From positions 1 through 9,845 of the forward strand of contig JBBIHC010000021.1 of assembly GCA_037447235.1 (NCBI GenBank): a stretch of 9,845 nt of DNA. The letters run 5' to 3'. Under the pieces are notes generated by a model. The model was not told the origin of the DNA. It saw only the letters and a program-made list of their open reading frames with translations, and ran no database searches. Shown piece after piece: positions 1 to 7,283 of this stretch. Position numbers and translations under genes: made by a program. This DNA is from JAVZJR01 sp037447235 (GTDB lineage Archaea > Micrarchaeota > Micrarchaeia > Anstonellales > Bilamarchaeaceae). The number at the start of each line of letters is the position of its first letter. Position 1 is the stretch's first letter.

Positions 1-19
1 TGTTTGGATCGACATTCTC

Positions 20-50
20 TTTATAACCGTTTATACCTTGCAACTGTCAA
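20..50 (-). promoter_or_regulatory. Possible second leftward promoter
   Basis: On the minus strand a perfect TTGACA (top-strand 45-50) is followed 19 bases later by TATAAA (top-strand 20-25). The spacer is longer than the usual 16-18 bases, so this is weaker than the promoter at 135-162. If used, it would drive the same off-window leftward gene. Confidence 0.25.
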
Positions 51-65
51 AAAAGAAGTACAATC

Positions 66-90
66 ATGTAGCTAGCTATCTAAACTACAT
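66..90. repeat. Imperfect inverted repeat in the leftward leader
   Basis: ATGTAG (66-71) and CTACAT (85-90) are perfect complements separated by 13 bases, and pairing continues outward with a one-base bulge (ATC/GAT). It lies between the leftward promoter at 135-162 and the left edge, so it would be transcribed as a leader stem-loop. It may be chance in AT-rich DNA. Confidence 0.3.
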
Positions 91-118
91 TGATGTGTTT
101 GCTTTATAATATATACCA

Positions 119-134
119 ATGACCACCTGGTCAT
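119..134. promoter_or_regulatory. Palindromic operator candidate
   Basis: ATGACCA-CC-TGGTCAT is an inverted repeat with 7-base arms and a 2-base centre. It directly abuts the -10 hexamer of the leftward promoter (135-140), so it covers the expected transcription start near 127-129. A compact palindrome in that position is typical of a dimeric repressor such as a TetR-family protein. The family assignment is inference. I saw no second copy of the TGACCA/TGGTCA arms as a palindrome in the window. Confidence 0.5.
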
Positions 135-162
135 ATTTTATCCTTTATTTTCAAGTTGTCAA
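135..162 (-). promoter_or_regulatory. Leftward sigma70-type promoter
   Basis: Reading the minus strand, a perfect TTGACA -35 box (top-strand 157-162) is separated by 16 bases from TAAAAT (top-strand 135-140), which matches five of six positions of the -10 consensus. Transcription would run toward the left edge, away from every gene in the window, and start inside the palindrome at 119-134. Confidence 0.5.
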
Positions 163-288
163 TGATGGTGCTTCAAACAAATAGGCTCACAAGTCCAGCG
201 AGCAGCCTTAATGGAATTTTCCAGATACTAGTTTAGCGACCCATTCCAACAAAGCAAGCGGTCATGTTCACGCTTTTAAGAAATTGTT

Positions 289-302
289 AGCCGCCACCGG
301 CT
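289..302 (-). terminator. Weak hairpin after the glycosyltransferase gene
   Basis: AGCCG (289-293) pairs with CGGCT (298-302) around a 4-base loop, 11 bases beyond the stop codon of the leftward glycosyltransferase gene. On the minus strand it is followed by AACAATTTCTT, which is not a clean U-tract. It is a poor factor-independent terminator at best. Confidence 0.25.
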
Positions 303-312
303 GTAATTCCAC

Positions 313-1434
313 CTATGGGCACAGGAGTTCAAACGTGCCAAACTTTTCGTGAATAAACCCGAGTAGTTTTTCTTGAAAAGAGGCTTTAGAAAACCTGGAG
401 GCGTTTTCCTGTATCGTTGTGGGAGAAAATTGGGTTTCGATTTTTATGAATTTCTTCACCGCCTCTACCAGCGCATCGGCTGTGGGGCGGGAGAAAAAGA
501 CCCCGGTTTTTCCCTCGATCACTGTCTCGCATACCCCTCCTGTACCATAGGCGATGATCGGGCAACCGCATGCCTGAGCTTCCACTGCGGCGAGGTTGAA
601 GTCTTCTGTTCCTGCGACGATAAACGCCCTTGCCTTTGTCATCAAGTCCAACACCACCTCATCGGCTTGATAACCCGTAAATTCGATGTTTGGTGAGGCA
701 GAACGTTTCAGAGATGTATATTCGGCTCCCGCGCCTACGACTTTTAGCGGAAGTTTCATTTGATTAAACGCTTGTACAATCAGCCCGATATGCTTGTGCG
801 GTACTAATCGGGATACCACCAGGAAGAAATCCTCTCGAGCGTGAGTCGGCAGAGGTGAAGGAATGTTCACCGGAGGATAAAGCACTGTTGATCGGCGGTG
901 GTAGTACTTGCGGATCAACTGCCTGACCCACTCGGATACAGCCAAAATTTCATCTGGCCTCTGAGCAGCCACGTAATCCCAACGGCGTATAGAAGACAGG
1001 ATTTGTTGCAATAAAGGTGAGAGGCGCCTCCATACACCGCGTTGCTGCTCTAAAAATTGGTGATAGTTATACCATGCATGCCGTAATGGGGTGAAACAGT
1101 AATTGATGTGCAATTGGTTTGGATGGGTCAATACTCCATGTGCGACTGCATAGCTCAAAGAAATGACCAGGGCATACTGGTTGAGGTTGAAATTCTCTAT
1201 AGCCAGAGGCAGTAATGGAAGAAAATTTCGGTATAGGCTTTTTGAAAATGGAAATTTCTGGATGAAAGAGGTGTGAATGGGGTGCTTGGCGATTTCGGAG
1301 GACTTGAATAAATGCTCATCGTACACCAGGGTATAAATGGGGGCGTTAGGAAATAGTTCACATACCGCTTCCAGCACCTTTTCTGCCCCTCCTTTCACCG
1401 CTAATGCATCATGGATAATGGCAACTTGATTCAT
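313..1434 (-). CDS. Family 4 glycosyltransferase (GT-B fold)
   Basis: A 373-residue retaining glycosyltransferase of the GT4 family, expected to transfer a sugar from a nucleotide-sugar donor to a lipid-linked or growing glycan at the inner face of the membrane. The N-terminal Rossmann half opens with an acceptor-side glycine motif (GGAEKV, residues 15-20). The C-terminal half shows VVSRLVPHK (207-215, with the expected basic residue), VVGAGAE (232-238) and the donor-binding EX7E motif (E277 to E285, in EDFNLAAVE), then GCPIIAYGTGG. Length is normal for GT4 and I see no truncation. The start codon lies one base after the stop of the upstream leftward ORF, which suggests translational coupling; a GAAGAGG lies within the end of that ORF. 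Together with the divergent operon it points to polysaccharide synthesis. Donor and acceptor cannot be read from the sequence; the opening resembles proteins often annotated as mannosyltransferases, but that is not secure. Confidence 0.93.
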   Translation of the reverse strand: MNQVAIIHDALAVKGGAEKVLEAVCELFPNAPIYTLVYDEHLFKSSEIAKHPIHTSFIQKFPFSKSLYRNFLPLLPLAIENFNLNQYALVISLSYAVAHGVLTHPNQLHINYCFTPLRHAWYNYHQFLEQQRGVWRRLSPLLQQILSSIRRWDYVAAQRPDEILAVSEWVRQLIRKYYHRRSTVLYPPVNIPSPLPTHAREDFFLVVSRLVPHKHIGLIVQAFNQMKLPLKVVGAGAEYTSLKRSASPNIEFTGYQADEVVLDLMTKARAFIVAGTEDFNLAAVEAQACGCPIIAYGTGGVCETVIEGKTGVFFSRPTADALVEAVKKFIKIETQFSPTTIQENASRFSKASFQEKLLGFIHEKFGTFELLCP

Positions 1435-1435
1435 T

Positions 1436-1774
1436 TCAGCTTGCGACCTCTTCTAAAGCGCTACATAATCGCGCCTCCATCGCTCTAAAGTACATTTCTT
1501 TACCACCTGTGCTCCTTTTGCGTACATCTAAACCGTTTGGGACTTCGTATATTTTCTCTACTGGAAGTTTGATAAAAGCCACACCATGCAATCGTGAGAA
1601 TTGAGACACGATGAATATCGTTATCGCATTTACTTGCCCTAAATGTACTGCACATGAAATTCGCGGCTTAAGTTTGCATGTCTGGTTTCCTTCACTTCGA
1701 CTGGGTTTGCCAGGGAATCTTTCTACCCCGACGACGTTAAGGTTTTGAAGTCGCTCGTGTAAAGTAATCTTCAT
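1436..1774 (-). CDS. Unrecognised 112-residue ORF, possible gene remnant
   Basis: I do not recognise this protein. The frame is open for 112 codons and ends one base before the glycosyltransferase start (TGA-A-ATG), which argues that it is translated or once was. The middle contains a short hydrophobic stretch (VNAITIFIVSQF). A later segment, EKIYEVPNGLDVRK, faintly recalls the VPNG-D loop of GT4 enzymes. The last 20 residues look helical (MYFRAMEARLCSALEEV). I see no signal peptide, complete fold motif or catalytic signature. It could be a small novel protein or a decayed fragment of a larger glycan gene. No good Shine-Dalgarno sequence is visible before the ATG. Confidence 0.4.
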   Translation of the reverse strand: MKITLHERLQNLNVVGVERFPGKPSRSEGNQTCKLKPRISCAVHLGQVNAITIFIVSQFSRLHGVAFIKLPVEKIYEVPNGLDVRKRSTGGKEMYFRAMEARLCSALEEVAS

Positions 1775-1822
1775 GGGTATGATCGCCTCGCATGTCGCTG
1801 GATCATATAGGTACGAATAATT

Positions 1823-1838
1823 TCAACACATATGTTGA
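1823..1838. promoter_or_regulatory. Palindrome in the divergent intergenic region
   Basis: TCAACA-CATA-TGTTGA has perfect 6-base arms and a 4-base centre. It overlaps a rightward TTGACA (1835-1840) and, on the other strand, a TTGAAA (1826 down to 1821), so a protein bound here could control both the leftward pair and the rightward operon. The -10 partners on either side are poor. Confidence 0.35.
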
Positions 1839-1864
1839 CATTACAGACCCTAAAAGGACATTAA
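1835..1864 (+). promoter_or_regulatory. Candidate promoter of the six-gene operon
   Basis: A perfect TTGACA lies at 1835-1840, 40 bases before the first start codon of the operon. With an 18-base spacer the -10 would be CATTAA (1859-1864), only three of six consensus matches. The position is right for the operon promoter but the -10 is weak, so it may need an activator or another sigma factor. Confidence 0.3.
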
Positions 1865-1879
1865 AAATCTGGGATATAG

Positions 1880-3265
1880 ATGATGAGTCATTTATTAAAA
1901 AAGCTCCGTTTTTTTAATATCTTCTCTTCAGGCAATCTATCTGACCAGGCGATCAGAATTTCGCAAAGCTTCCTCTCGCTGGCAATCATTCTCTCGCCTT
2001 GGCGTTATCGCTTGCAGATTTTTACGTTGTCTATGCCGCCAATATATGCAGATTACACCGATGGGTTGATTTTTCTGTGCGATATTTTCATGCTGGCGGC
2101 GATGGTTCTCGGTGGGATTGGTATCGCCCTCAGGCACAACAAAATTCATTGGGGGACACCATCCATTGCTGTTCCCGTGCTTGGGTTGATTCTGGTGTCT
2201 CTGGTTGGGGTGCCTTTTTCCGTAAACCCGATGATCAGCATATACCATAGCATACGCTTGGGGTTGTTGTTTGGATTTTTTCTTTATCTGGTGAATATAA
2301 AACCAGAGCCAAACCGAATCCTTTGGGCTGTAGCGGGTATGATCGCCATTCAAGCTGTTGTCGGTAGCTCCCAAGTTTTGTTACAGAGATCGCTCGGGTT
2401 GCAGTTTTTAGGGGAATATAAGCTCGATCCGGCATGGAGTGGAGTGAGCATTGTCTGGGCAGAAGGTGTACGCTCTCTGCGTGCCTATGGATTGAGTGAT
2501 CACCCAAACATCTTGGGTGGAATGTTTGCTTTTGGTTTCATCATCTTGATCAATGGCTTATTGAATTCAGAAGGCGGTAAGAGAGCACTCATCAACGGCA
2601 TCCTTTTAGCCGGCATGATGGGTTTCTTCTTCACCTTTTCACGCGCGGCATGGCTTTCTTTCGCCGCGGGTATCGGCTTTTTGATGTTATCCCTGGTGGC
2701 TCAGCGATCCATGAAAGAGGTCGGCTTGTTATTGGGGGTTTTTATCTCTGCATTAGTGGTCCTAATGCCGATTTTAATCAGCCAGGCACCGCTTTTAGGG
2801 GTACGGTTGAATATCCCAGAGGCGGTGATAAACAACGCGGTGGAGCACCGCTCGATTACGGAGCGAGGGACATTAAATCAGGCAGCCAGCCTGATGTTCA
2901 CGCAGCACGCTGTGTTCGGAGTGGGATTAGGAACTTTCCCGGTAGCACTCAAAGAGTTGTACCCAGCCTTTCCGTACCATTATCAACCTGCGCACAATAC
3001 CATTTTGCTGGTGGCTGCAGAAACAGGCATTTTTGGGGCTATGTTTTACGTTGCTTTAATGGTTATCCCCTGGTTGATGCTGTTGTTCCAGCGTAAGCAG
3101 ATCATTTTCACGCTGGCGCTTGTGACGAGTAGTGCTTTGTTGTTGACGATATTCTTGGTGGGTATGTTCGATTATTACACCTGGCTATTGACACCAGGGA
3201 GGTTTTGGCAATTCCTGGCTTTGGGGTTGTGGAGCAATGCCTATTTAGCCAGCAAGAGGAAATGA
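1880..3265 (+). CDS. O-antigen ligase/polymerase-like membrane protein
   Basis: A 461-residue polytopic inner-membrane protein of the Wzy/WaaL (O-antigen ligase-like) family. Such proteins either polymerise repeat units or join a lipid-linked glycan to its final acceptor on the outer face of the membrane. I count about 11-12 hydrophobic segments (for example near 62-84, 96-113, 119-140, 147-168, 211-228, 236-275, 282-301, 374-400 and 407-432). Family landmarks are SDHPNILGG (H208-P209-N210), FSRAAW (around R255), a large loop with E328-R329 and VFGVGLGTFP, and the AHN motif with H372-N373 followed by a glycine-containing helix. Two adjacent ATGs (1880 and 1883) are possible; the second is better spaced from the weak GGGA at 1871. 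It heads the operon, four bases before the GT2 gene. Ligase and polymerase cannot be told apart by sequence alone. Confidence 0.9.
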   Translation: MMSHLLKKLRFFNIFSSGNLSDQAIRISQSFLSLAIILSPWRYRLQIFTLSMPPIYADYTDGLIFLCDIFMLAAMVLGGIGIALRHNKIHWGTPSIAVPVLGLILVSLVGVPFSVNPMISIYHSIRLGLLFGFFLYLVNIKPEPNRILWAVAGMIAIQAVVGSSQVLLQRSLGLQFLGEYKLDPAWSGVSIVWAEGVRSLRAYGLSDHPNILGGMFAFGFIILINGLLNSEGGKRALINGILLAGMMGFFFTFSRAAWLSFAAGIGFLMLSLVAQRSMKEVGLLLGVFISALVVLMPILISQAPLLGVRLNIPEAVINNAVEHRSITERGTLNQAASLMFTQHAVFGVGLGTFPVALKELYPAFPYHYQPAHNTILLVAAETGIFGAMFYVALMVIPWLMLLFQRKQIIFTLALVTSSALLLTIFLVGMFDYYTWLLTPGRFWQFLALGLWSNAYLASKRK

Positions 3266-3269
3266 GCTC

Positions 3270-4790
3270 ATGGTTGACCTGTTATTAGTTCCCATTGCGG
3301 TTGCTTATCTGGTGGTTGTGGGTGTGTTGTTTATTTACGGATTGAATTTTTTTCACTTAACTTTTCTGGCTTTCAAAGCCAAAGTCGAGCCGTGCCCTCA
3401 AATGCCGGAACCTCTGCCTAAGGTAACGGTTCAATTACCGGTTTTTAATGAACGTTACGTGGCAAGGAGATTGATTCGTGCAGCTGCACGTTTGAAATAT
3501 CCCGGTGAAAAATTAGAAATTCAGGTGCTGGATGACTCTACAGATGAAACGGTGAATATCGTACAGGCAGAAGTTGAGCACCATCGCGCGCAAGGGGTGA
3601 ATATTGTGCATGTACACCGAAAGAATCGAGAAGGGTATAAGGCAGGTGCGCTTGGGGAAGCGCTGCGCAGCGCAAAGGGTGATTTTATTGCCATCTTTGA
3701 TGCCGATTTCCTACCCCCTGAGGATTATCTAACGCAGACAATCCCATATTTTTTTACCCAAGGGCGGGGAAATGAAACACCAATTGCATTCGTCCAAACG
3801 CGGTGGGCACATGTAAATCAAGATTATTCCTTGTTGACCAGTTTGCAAGCTCTGGCCATCGATGCACATTTTATGGTGGAGCAAATGGCGCGTGCCCAGG
3901 CAGGGTACTGGTTCAATTTCAATGGCACCGCCGGCATCTGGAGTCGGCAGGCTATCGAAGCTATTGGAGGTTGGAAAGCAGACACGCTTACTGAAGATCT
4001 GGACTTGTCTTATCGCGCTTGCTTACATGGCTGGCGTGGGTTGTATTTGCCCCATGTGAGTGTGCCAGCGGAGTTGCCGGTTACCTTCAGTGCATATCGC
4101 CGTCAACAACATCGGTGGGCAAAAGGAAGCCTTGAATGTGCCCAGAGGTTGTTACCTCAAATATGGGCTCAATCCATACCGTTGAAGATGAAAATTCAGG
4201 CGACTTTGCATCTCACTGGCTATGGAGTTCATTTGCTGATGTTTTCTCTGAGCCTTTTATACCCGTTGATCCTTTGGCTTTCCACCAGATTTCCAGATTT
4301 GCTCTCTCTTTTCGGCATAGCCACGATTTTTAACGTTACAGCATTTGCTCCGACGGTCTTTTTTGTTGCTGCTCAAAAACAATTACAACGCATGTGGTGG
4401 CGTCGCTTGCCTCATATCTTATTCGTCTCTGCGCTCGGAGCAGGCATGATGGTAAACACGCTGCGGGCTGCCTGGCAGGTGGTGGTTGGGAAAAAAGGTG
4501 TTTTCGAGCGGACGCCAAAATTCGGCATTCGGGAGAAAGGAGACAAATGGGTGCATTCTGCATATCAATTGGCTTTGGATCCCATTGTCTTCTTTGAGTT
4601 GTTGTTTGCTGGGGTAAACGCCGGTACTTTAGCGCTGGCGCTTTCCATGAAAAACTATGTGATCGGTTTTTATTCTGGCGTATTCTTAGCAGGTTTGTTG
4701 TTTACGTCAGGCACAACCATCGTTCAATCTGTCATGCTTGCGCGCCGAAAAAGCCGTCAACAACTGGAAGAGATCAAAGCCGATGTTTGA
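3270..4790 (+). CDS. Cellulose-synthase-like GT2 glycosyltransferase
   Basis: A 506-residue membrane-embedded family 2 glycosyltransferase resembling bacterial relatives of cellulose synthase and plant CSLA/CSLC enzymes, which make beta-linked backbones. One N-terminal membrane helix (about 4-28) is followed by a cytosolic GT-A domain with all expected signatures: DDSTDET (D88-D89), DAD (D144, D146, metal/UDP binding), TEDLD (E242-D243, catalytic base region) and QQHRW (279-283), the Q-x-x-R-W motif typical of processive enzymes. About five C-terminal membrane segments follow (near 315-336, 343-367, 378-403, 437-459, 462-489). It has no PilZ domain, so direct cyclic-di-GMP control as in BcsA is not indicated. 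An AGAGGA at 3255-3260, nine bases upstream, supports the start. The last 8 bases overlap the next gene. The sugar and linkage are not determinable here. Confidence 0.94.
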   Translation: MVDLLLVPIAVAYLVVVGVLFIYGLNFFHLTFLAFKAKVEPCPQMPEPLPKVTVQLPVFNERYVARRLIRAAARLKYPGEKLEIQVLDDSTDETVNIVQAEVEHHRAQGVNIVHVHRKNREGYKAGALGEALRSAKGDFIAIFDADFLPPEDYLTQTIPYFFTQGRGNETPIAFVQTRWAHVNQDYSLLTSLQALAIDAHFMVEQMARAQAGYWFNFNGTAGIWSRQAIEAIGGWKADTLTEDLDLSYRACLHGWRGLYLPHVSVPAELPVTFSAYRRQQHRWAKGSLECAQRLLPQIWAQSIPLKMKIQATLHLTGYGVHLLMFSLSLLYPLILWLSTRFPDLLSLFGIATIFNVTAFAPTVFFVAAQKQLQRMWWRRLPHILFVSALGAGMMVNTLRAAWQVVVGKKGVFERTPKFGIREKGDKWVHSAYQLALDPIVFFELLFAGVNAGTLALALSMKNYVIGFYSGVFLAGLLFTSGTTIVQSVMLARRKSRQQLEEIKADV

Positions 4791-5694
4791 AAAAATTGCC
4801 TCAGGTGACATGTTTGCGCTCACCTTGGAACAAGCGGTGTACCTTACGCTTAAGTATGCGCATGTGTTTCATTTCCCTTTGACTTTCGATGAACTCCATC
4901 GTTATCTCATTGGTTATAAAATCGGCAAGGCTGAATTAGAAGCGGTCATCCATAGCCTCAGTGTCTTTAAAAAAGAAGCCACCATTTGCGCAGGCTATTA
5001 TCTTTTGAGCGGGCACGAAAATCATATCCTGCTCAGAGAGCAGCATCGGCAGGTAGCGCTAAGGCTTTGGCCAGAGGCATGGCACTATGCAACCAGGATG
5101 AGCGCTTTGCCTTACATTGAGATGATCGCCTTGAGTGGCGCTTTGGCTGTGGGAAATGAAGCAGGTGTGGATATTGACTATTTTATGGTGACCCAACCGG
5201 GAAGGTTATGGGTGTCCAGAGCTTGGGTGCTGATTTTTGTGAAACTCGCCCTTCTCCGAGGGCTGGTCTTATGCCCGAATTATATGGTCACTACCAATCA
5301 TCTTGCTTTCAAACCGCACGATATATACACCGCTCATGAGATTGCGCACATGATCCCCCTCACAGGTAAAGAGGTGTATACGCGGGTACGCGAACAAAAC
5401 CAATGGGTGAATGAATTTTTGCCCAATGCAGAAGGAGCGCCGCATGTCTTTCCCTTTCCATCCGCAAAAAGAAACGCGTCCATCGCCTCAATGGTGTTCG
5501 ATAAAGTCTTAAGCACACGAATTGGGGATTGGCTGGAATCCTGGGAAAGTTCCAGAAAAATTAAAAAATTCACACAAAATCATCACCTGAACGGCGAAAC
5601 GGAATTTAGCCAAGAGGTTTGCAAGGGACATTTTGGAGGCTACCGGACCAAAGCCTTATGGAGTTTTCACTCCAAGAGCACTGCTGTGGATTAG
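4783..5694 (+). CDS. Nucleotidyltransferase-fold protein of unknown role
   Basis: A 303-residue protein with the minimal polymerase-beta-type nucleotidyltransferase signature: SG (S118-G119) followed by D130-I-D132 in the pattern G-S/A-x(n)-D-x-D, the metal-binding pair. I recognise the general shape of a poorly characterised bacterial family with conserved later blocks LCPNYMV, then DIYTAHEIAHM (about 180-190), then N-x-W and a LPNA segment, and a C-terminal CKGHFGG. The N-terminal 80 residues look like a helical, winged-helix-like domain (LTLEQAVYLTLKYAHVF, PLTFDELHRYL). A hydrophobic stretch follows the active site (about 145-165). I chose the ATG at 4783 because GGAAG sits about 12 bases upstream and the gene then overlaps the GT2 stop by 8 bases (ATGTTTGA). 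An in-frame ATG at 4738 lies deep inside the GT2 gene and is less likely. Substrate unknown; context suggests glycan or lipid modification. Confidence 0.8.
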   Translation: MFEKIASGDMFALTLEQAVYLTLKYAHVFHFPLTFDELHRYLIGYKIGKAELEAVIHSLSVFKKEATICAGYYLLSGHENHILLREQHRQVALRLWPEAWHYATRMSALPYIEMIALSGALAVGNEAGVDIDYFMVTQPGRLWVSRAWVLIFVKLALLRGLVLCPNYMVTTNHLAFKPHDIYTAHEIAHMIPLTGKEVYTRVREQNQWVNEFLPNAEGAPHVFPFPSAKRNASIASMVFDKVLSTRIGDWLESWESSRKIKKFTQNHHLNGETEFSQEVCKGHFGGYRTKALWSFHSKSTAVD

Positions 5695-5706
5695 AGATTG
5701 TGATGC

Positions 5707-5714
5707 AAAAGGAG
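5707..5714 (+). promoter_or_regulatory. Ribosome binding site deciding the radical SAM start
   Basis: AAAAGGAG ends 7 bases before the ATG at 5722, ideal spacing. An in-frame TTG at 5716 lies only one base after it and is too close, so translation should begin at 5722, shortening the longest frame by two codons. Confidence 0.7.
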
Positions 5715-5721
5715 TTTGCCG

Positions 5722-7278
5722 ATGGTCGATTTTTTATTAGGGCAATCTTATTTTTTACGCTTTGATGCCAAGTTATGGCGCGCCAAACAGCCCTTTCCAC
5801 CGTTGGGCACTTTGTATGCAGCCAGCTATTTACGCGCGCATGGATTTGATGTCGTCCATTTTGATGCCATGCTCGCCGAGGGGGAATCTGAGTGGGAGAA
5901 GCATTTGGACCGGTATTCACCACGCGTAGCAGTGCTCTATGAAGACAATTTTAATTACCTTTCGAAAATGTGCCTGTTACGTATGAGAGAGGCAGCATAC
6001 GCGATGATTGCACAGGCAAAGCGCCGAAATATCAAGGTCATTGTCGCCGGCGCCGATGCCACCGATAACCCTTTGAGCTATTTGCAGCATGGAGCTGATT
6101 TCGTCATTCTGGGTGAGGGCGAGGAGCCGTTGCTGAGGCTGGCTCAGCATATTACCGGCCATAGCGCTCAGGCTTTGGAAGATATTCTTGGCCTTGCCTA
6201 TATGGAGGATGTTGATCGCCAGACCGTGATGAGACAAACCCGGCGTAAACCTCCGATATCAGATTTGGATGCATTGCCTTTGCCTGCCTGGGACTTGATT
6301 GACATTGAATGCTATCGGAGCATATGGCATAAAAACCATGGCTATTTTGCTCTGAATATGGTCACCACGCGGGGGTGTCCGTATCATTGCAACTGGTGCG
6401 CCAAGCCCATTTGGGGTCAGCGATATAACACCAGATCTCCAGAACACGTTGTTTTGGAATTAAAGACGCTCATTGACCGCTTCAGTCCGGATTACTTCTG
6501 CTTTGTTGATGATATTTTCGGGTTAAAACCAGGATGGATCAAGGATTTTTCGGCATGCCTAAAAGAGCATCATGTGCACATCGCGTTTAAATGCCTGAGC
6601 CGAGCCGATTTGTTGCTAAGGCCGGGCGAAATCGAGGCTTTGAAAGAAGCAGGCGCGGACTTTGTGTGGATAGGGGCTGAATCCGGCTCGCAAAAGGTGC
6701 TGGATGCCATGGATAAAGGCATCCGCATTGAACAAATAGAAGCCGCCACGAAGGCTCTTCAAGCCCATGGCATCCACGTAGGGTTTTTCCTCCAGTTCGG
6801 TTATCCCGGTGAAACCTTTGAAGATATCGAAAGCACATTCAGGATGGTGCGCGATTTGAAACCAGATGACATCGGCATTTCTGTGGCTTATCCATTACCT
6901 GGGACGAAATTTTTTCACATGGTAAAAGAGCAATTGGGCAGTAAACAGAACTGGTATGATTCCGAAGACCTGGCGATGCTATACCAGGGTCCTTTTTCAA
7001 CGAGTTTTTATCGACAATTGCATCGCACGATGCACACCGAGTTTCGGCTGCGCATGGCGTTAAATAGGTGGACACAAGTTCACCAGGGTCGTTATCAAGG
7101 CGTGTCATTGGGGGAGGTCATTAGAGTATTTTTAAAAATCATCTATCTCGGAGTTCGACTACCCATTTACAAGGTATGGTTGAAGAGATTAGCGGCTCAG
7201 CCTCATCGAGGCATTCATGCATTGCCCAGAAATCTAACTTATGAGCAGGCTTCCCTTCCGACTCCACAGGAAGATTAG
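5722..7278 (+). CDS. B12-binding-type radical SAM enzyme
   Basis: A 518-residue protein with the two-domain plan of the cobalamin-binding radical SAM superfamily (BchE/HpnP/HpnJ-like). The N-terminal Rossmann-like domain, about residues 1-150, contains the PPLGTLYAASYLRAHGFDV opening and later VILGEGEEPLLRL. The radical SAM barrel follows, with the 4Fe-4S cluster cysteines C219, C223 and C226 in GCPYHCNWC, a FVDDIFG segment, a GAESGSQKVLDAM segment and the GYPGET block. Family members make radical chemistry on unactivated carbons, often C-methylation, ring formation or rearrangement of lipids and natural products. The C-terminal 100 residues are basic and helical with no motif I know. It sits between the nucleotidyltransferase gene and two methyltransferase genes, so modification of the glycan, its lipid carrier or a membrane lipid is the likely job. 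The precise reaction is not inferable. Confidence 0.92.
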   Translation: MVDFLLGQSYFLRFDAKLWRAKQPFPPLGTLYAASYLRAHGFDVVHFDAMLAEGESEWEKHLDRYSPRVAVLYEDNFNYLSKMCLLRMREAAYAMIAQAKRRNIKVIVAGADATDNPLSYLQHGADFVILGEGEEPLLRLAQHITGHSAQALEDILGLAYMEDVDRQTVMRQTRRKPPISDLDALPLPAWDLIDIECYRSIWHKNHGYFALNMVTTRGCPYHCNWCAKPIWGQRYNTRSPEHVVLELKTLIDRFSPDYFCFVDDIFGLKPGWIKDFSACLKEHHVHIAFKCLSRADLLLRPGEIEALKEAGADFVWIGAESGSQKVLDAMDKGIRIEQIEAATKALQAHGIHVGFFLQFGYPGETFEDIESTFRMVRDLKPDDIGISVAYPLPGTKFFHMVKEQLGSKQNWYDSEDLAMLYQGPFSTSFYRQLHRTMHTEFRLRMALNRWTQVHQGRYQGVSLGEVIRVFLKIIYLGVRLPIYKVWLKRLAAQPHRGIHALPRNLTYEQASLPTPQED

Positions 7279-7283
7279 TTTCT

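Larger units (their letters stand above)
1..312. other. AT-rich intergenic region with regulatory structure
   Basis: I see no convincing coding sequence here in any frame. The stretch is visibly more AT-rich than the genes to its right. It contains a leftward promoter-like pair, a palindrome abutting it, a weaker second leftward promoter-like pair, an imperfect inverted repeat at 66-90 and a small hairpin at 289-302, each listed separately. On the minus strand an ATG at 13-15 opens a frame beginning M-S-I-Q-T that runs off the left edge. It could be the start of the regulated gene, but no well-placed ribosome binding site supports it. Confidence 0.6.

Noticed and set aside
105..110. A perfect TATAAT on the plus strand as a rightward promoter
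   Set aside because: The only nearby TTG-like -35 (90-95) is 9 bases away, too close, and no rightward gene follows until 1880.
373..696. A 107-codon plus-strand open frame
   Set aside because: It lies opposite the C-terminal half of the well-supported leftward GT4 gene, and its cysteine-rich translation has no recognisable motif.
2650..3096. A 148-codon plus-strand open frame
   Set aside because: It is an out-of-frame reading of the O-antigen ligase-like gene, which has clear membrane segments and the H372-N373 motif in its own frame.
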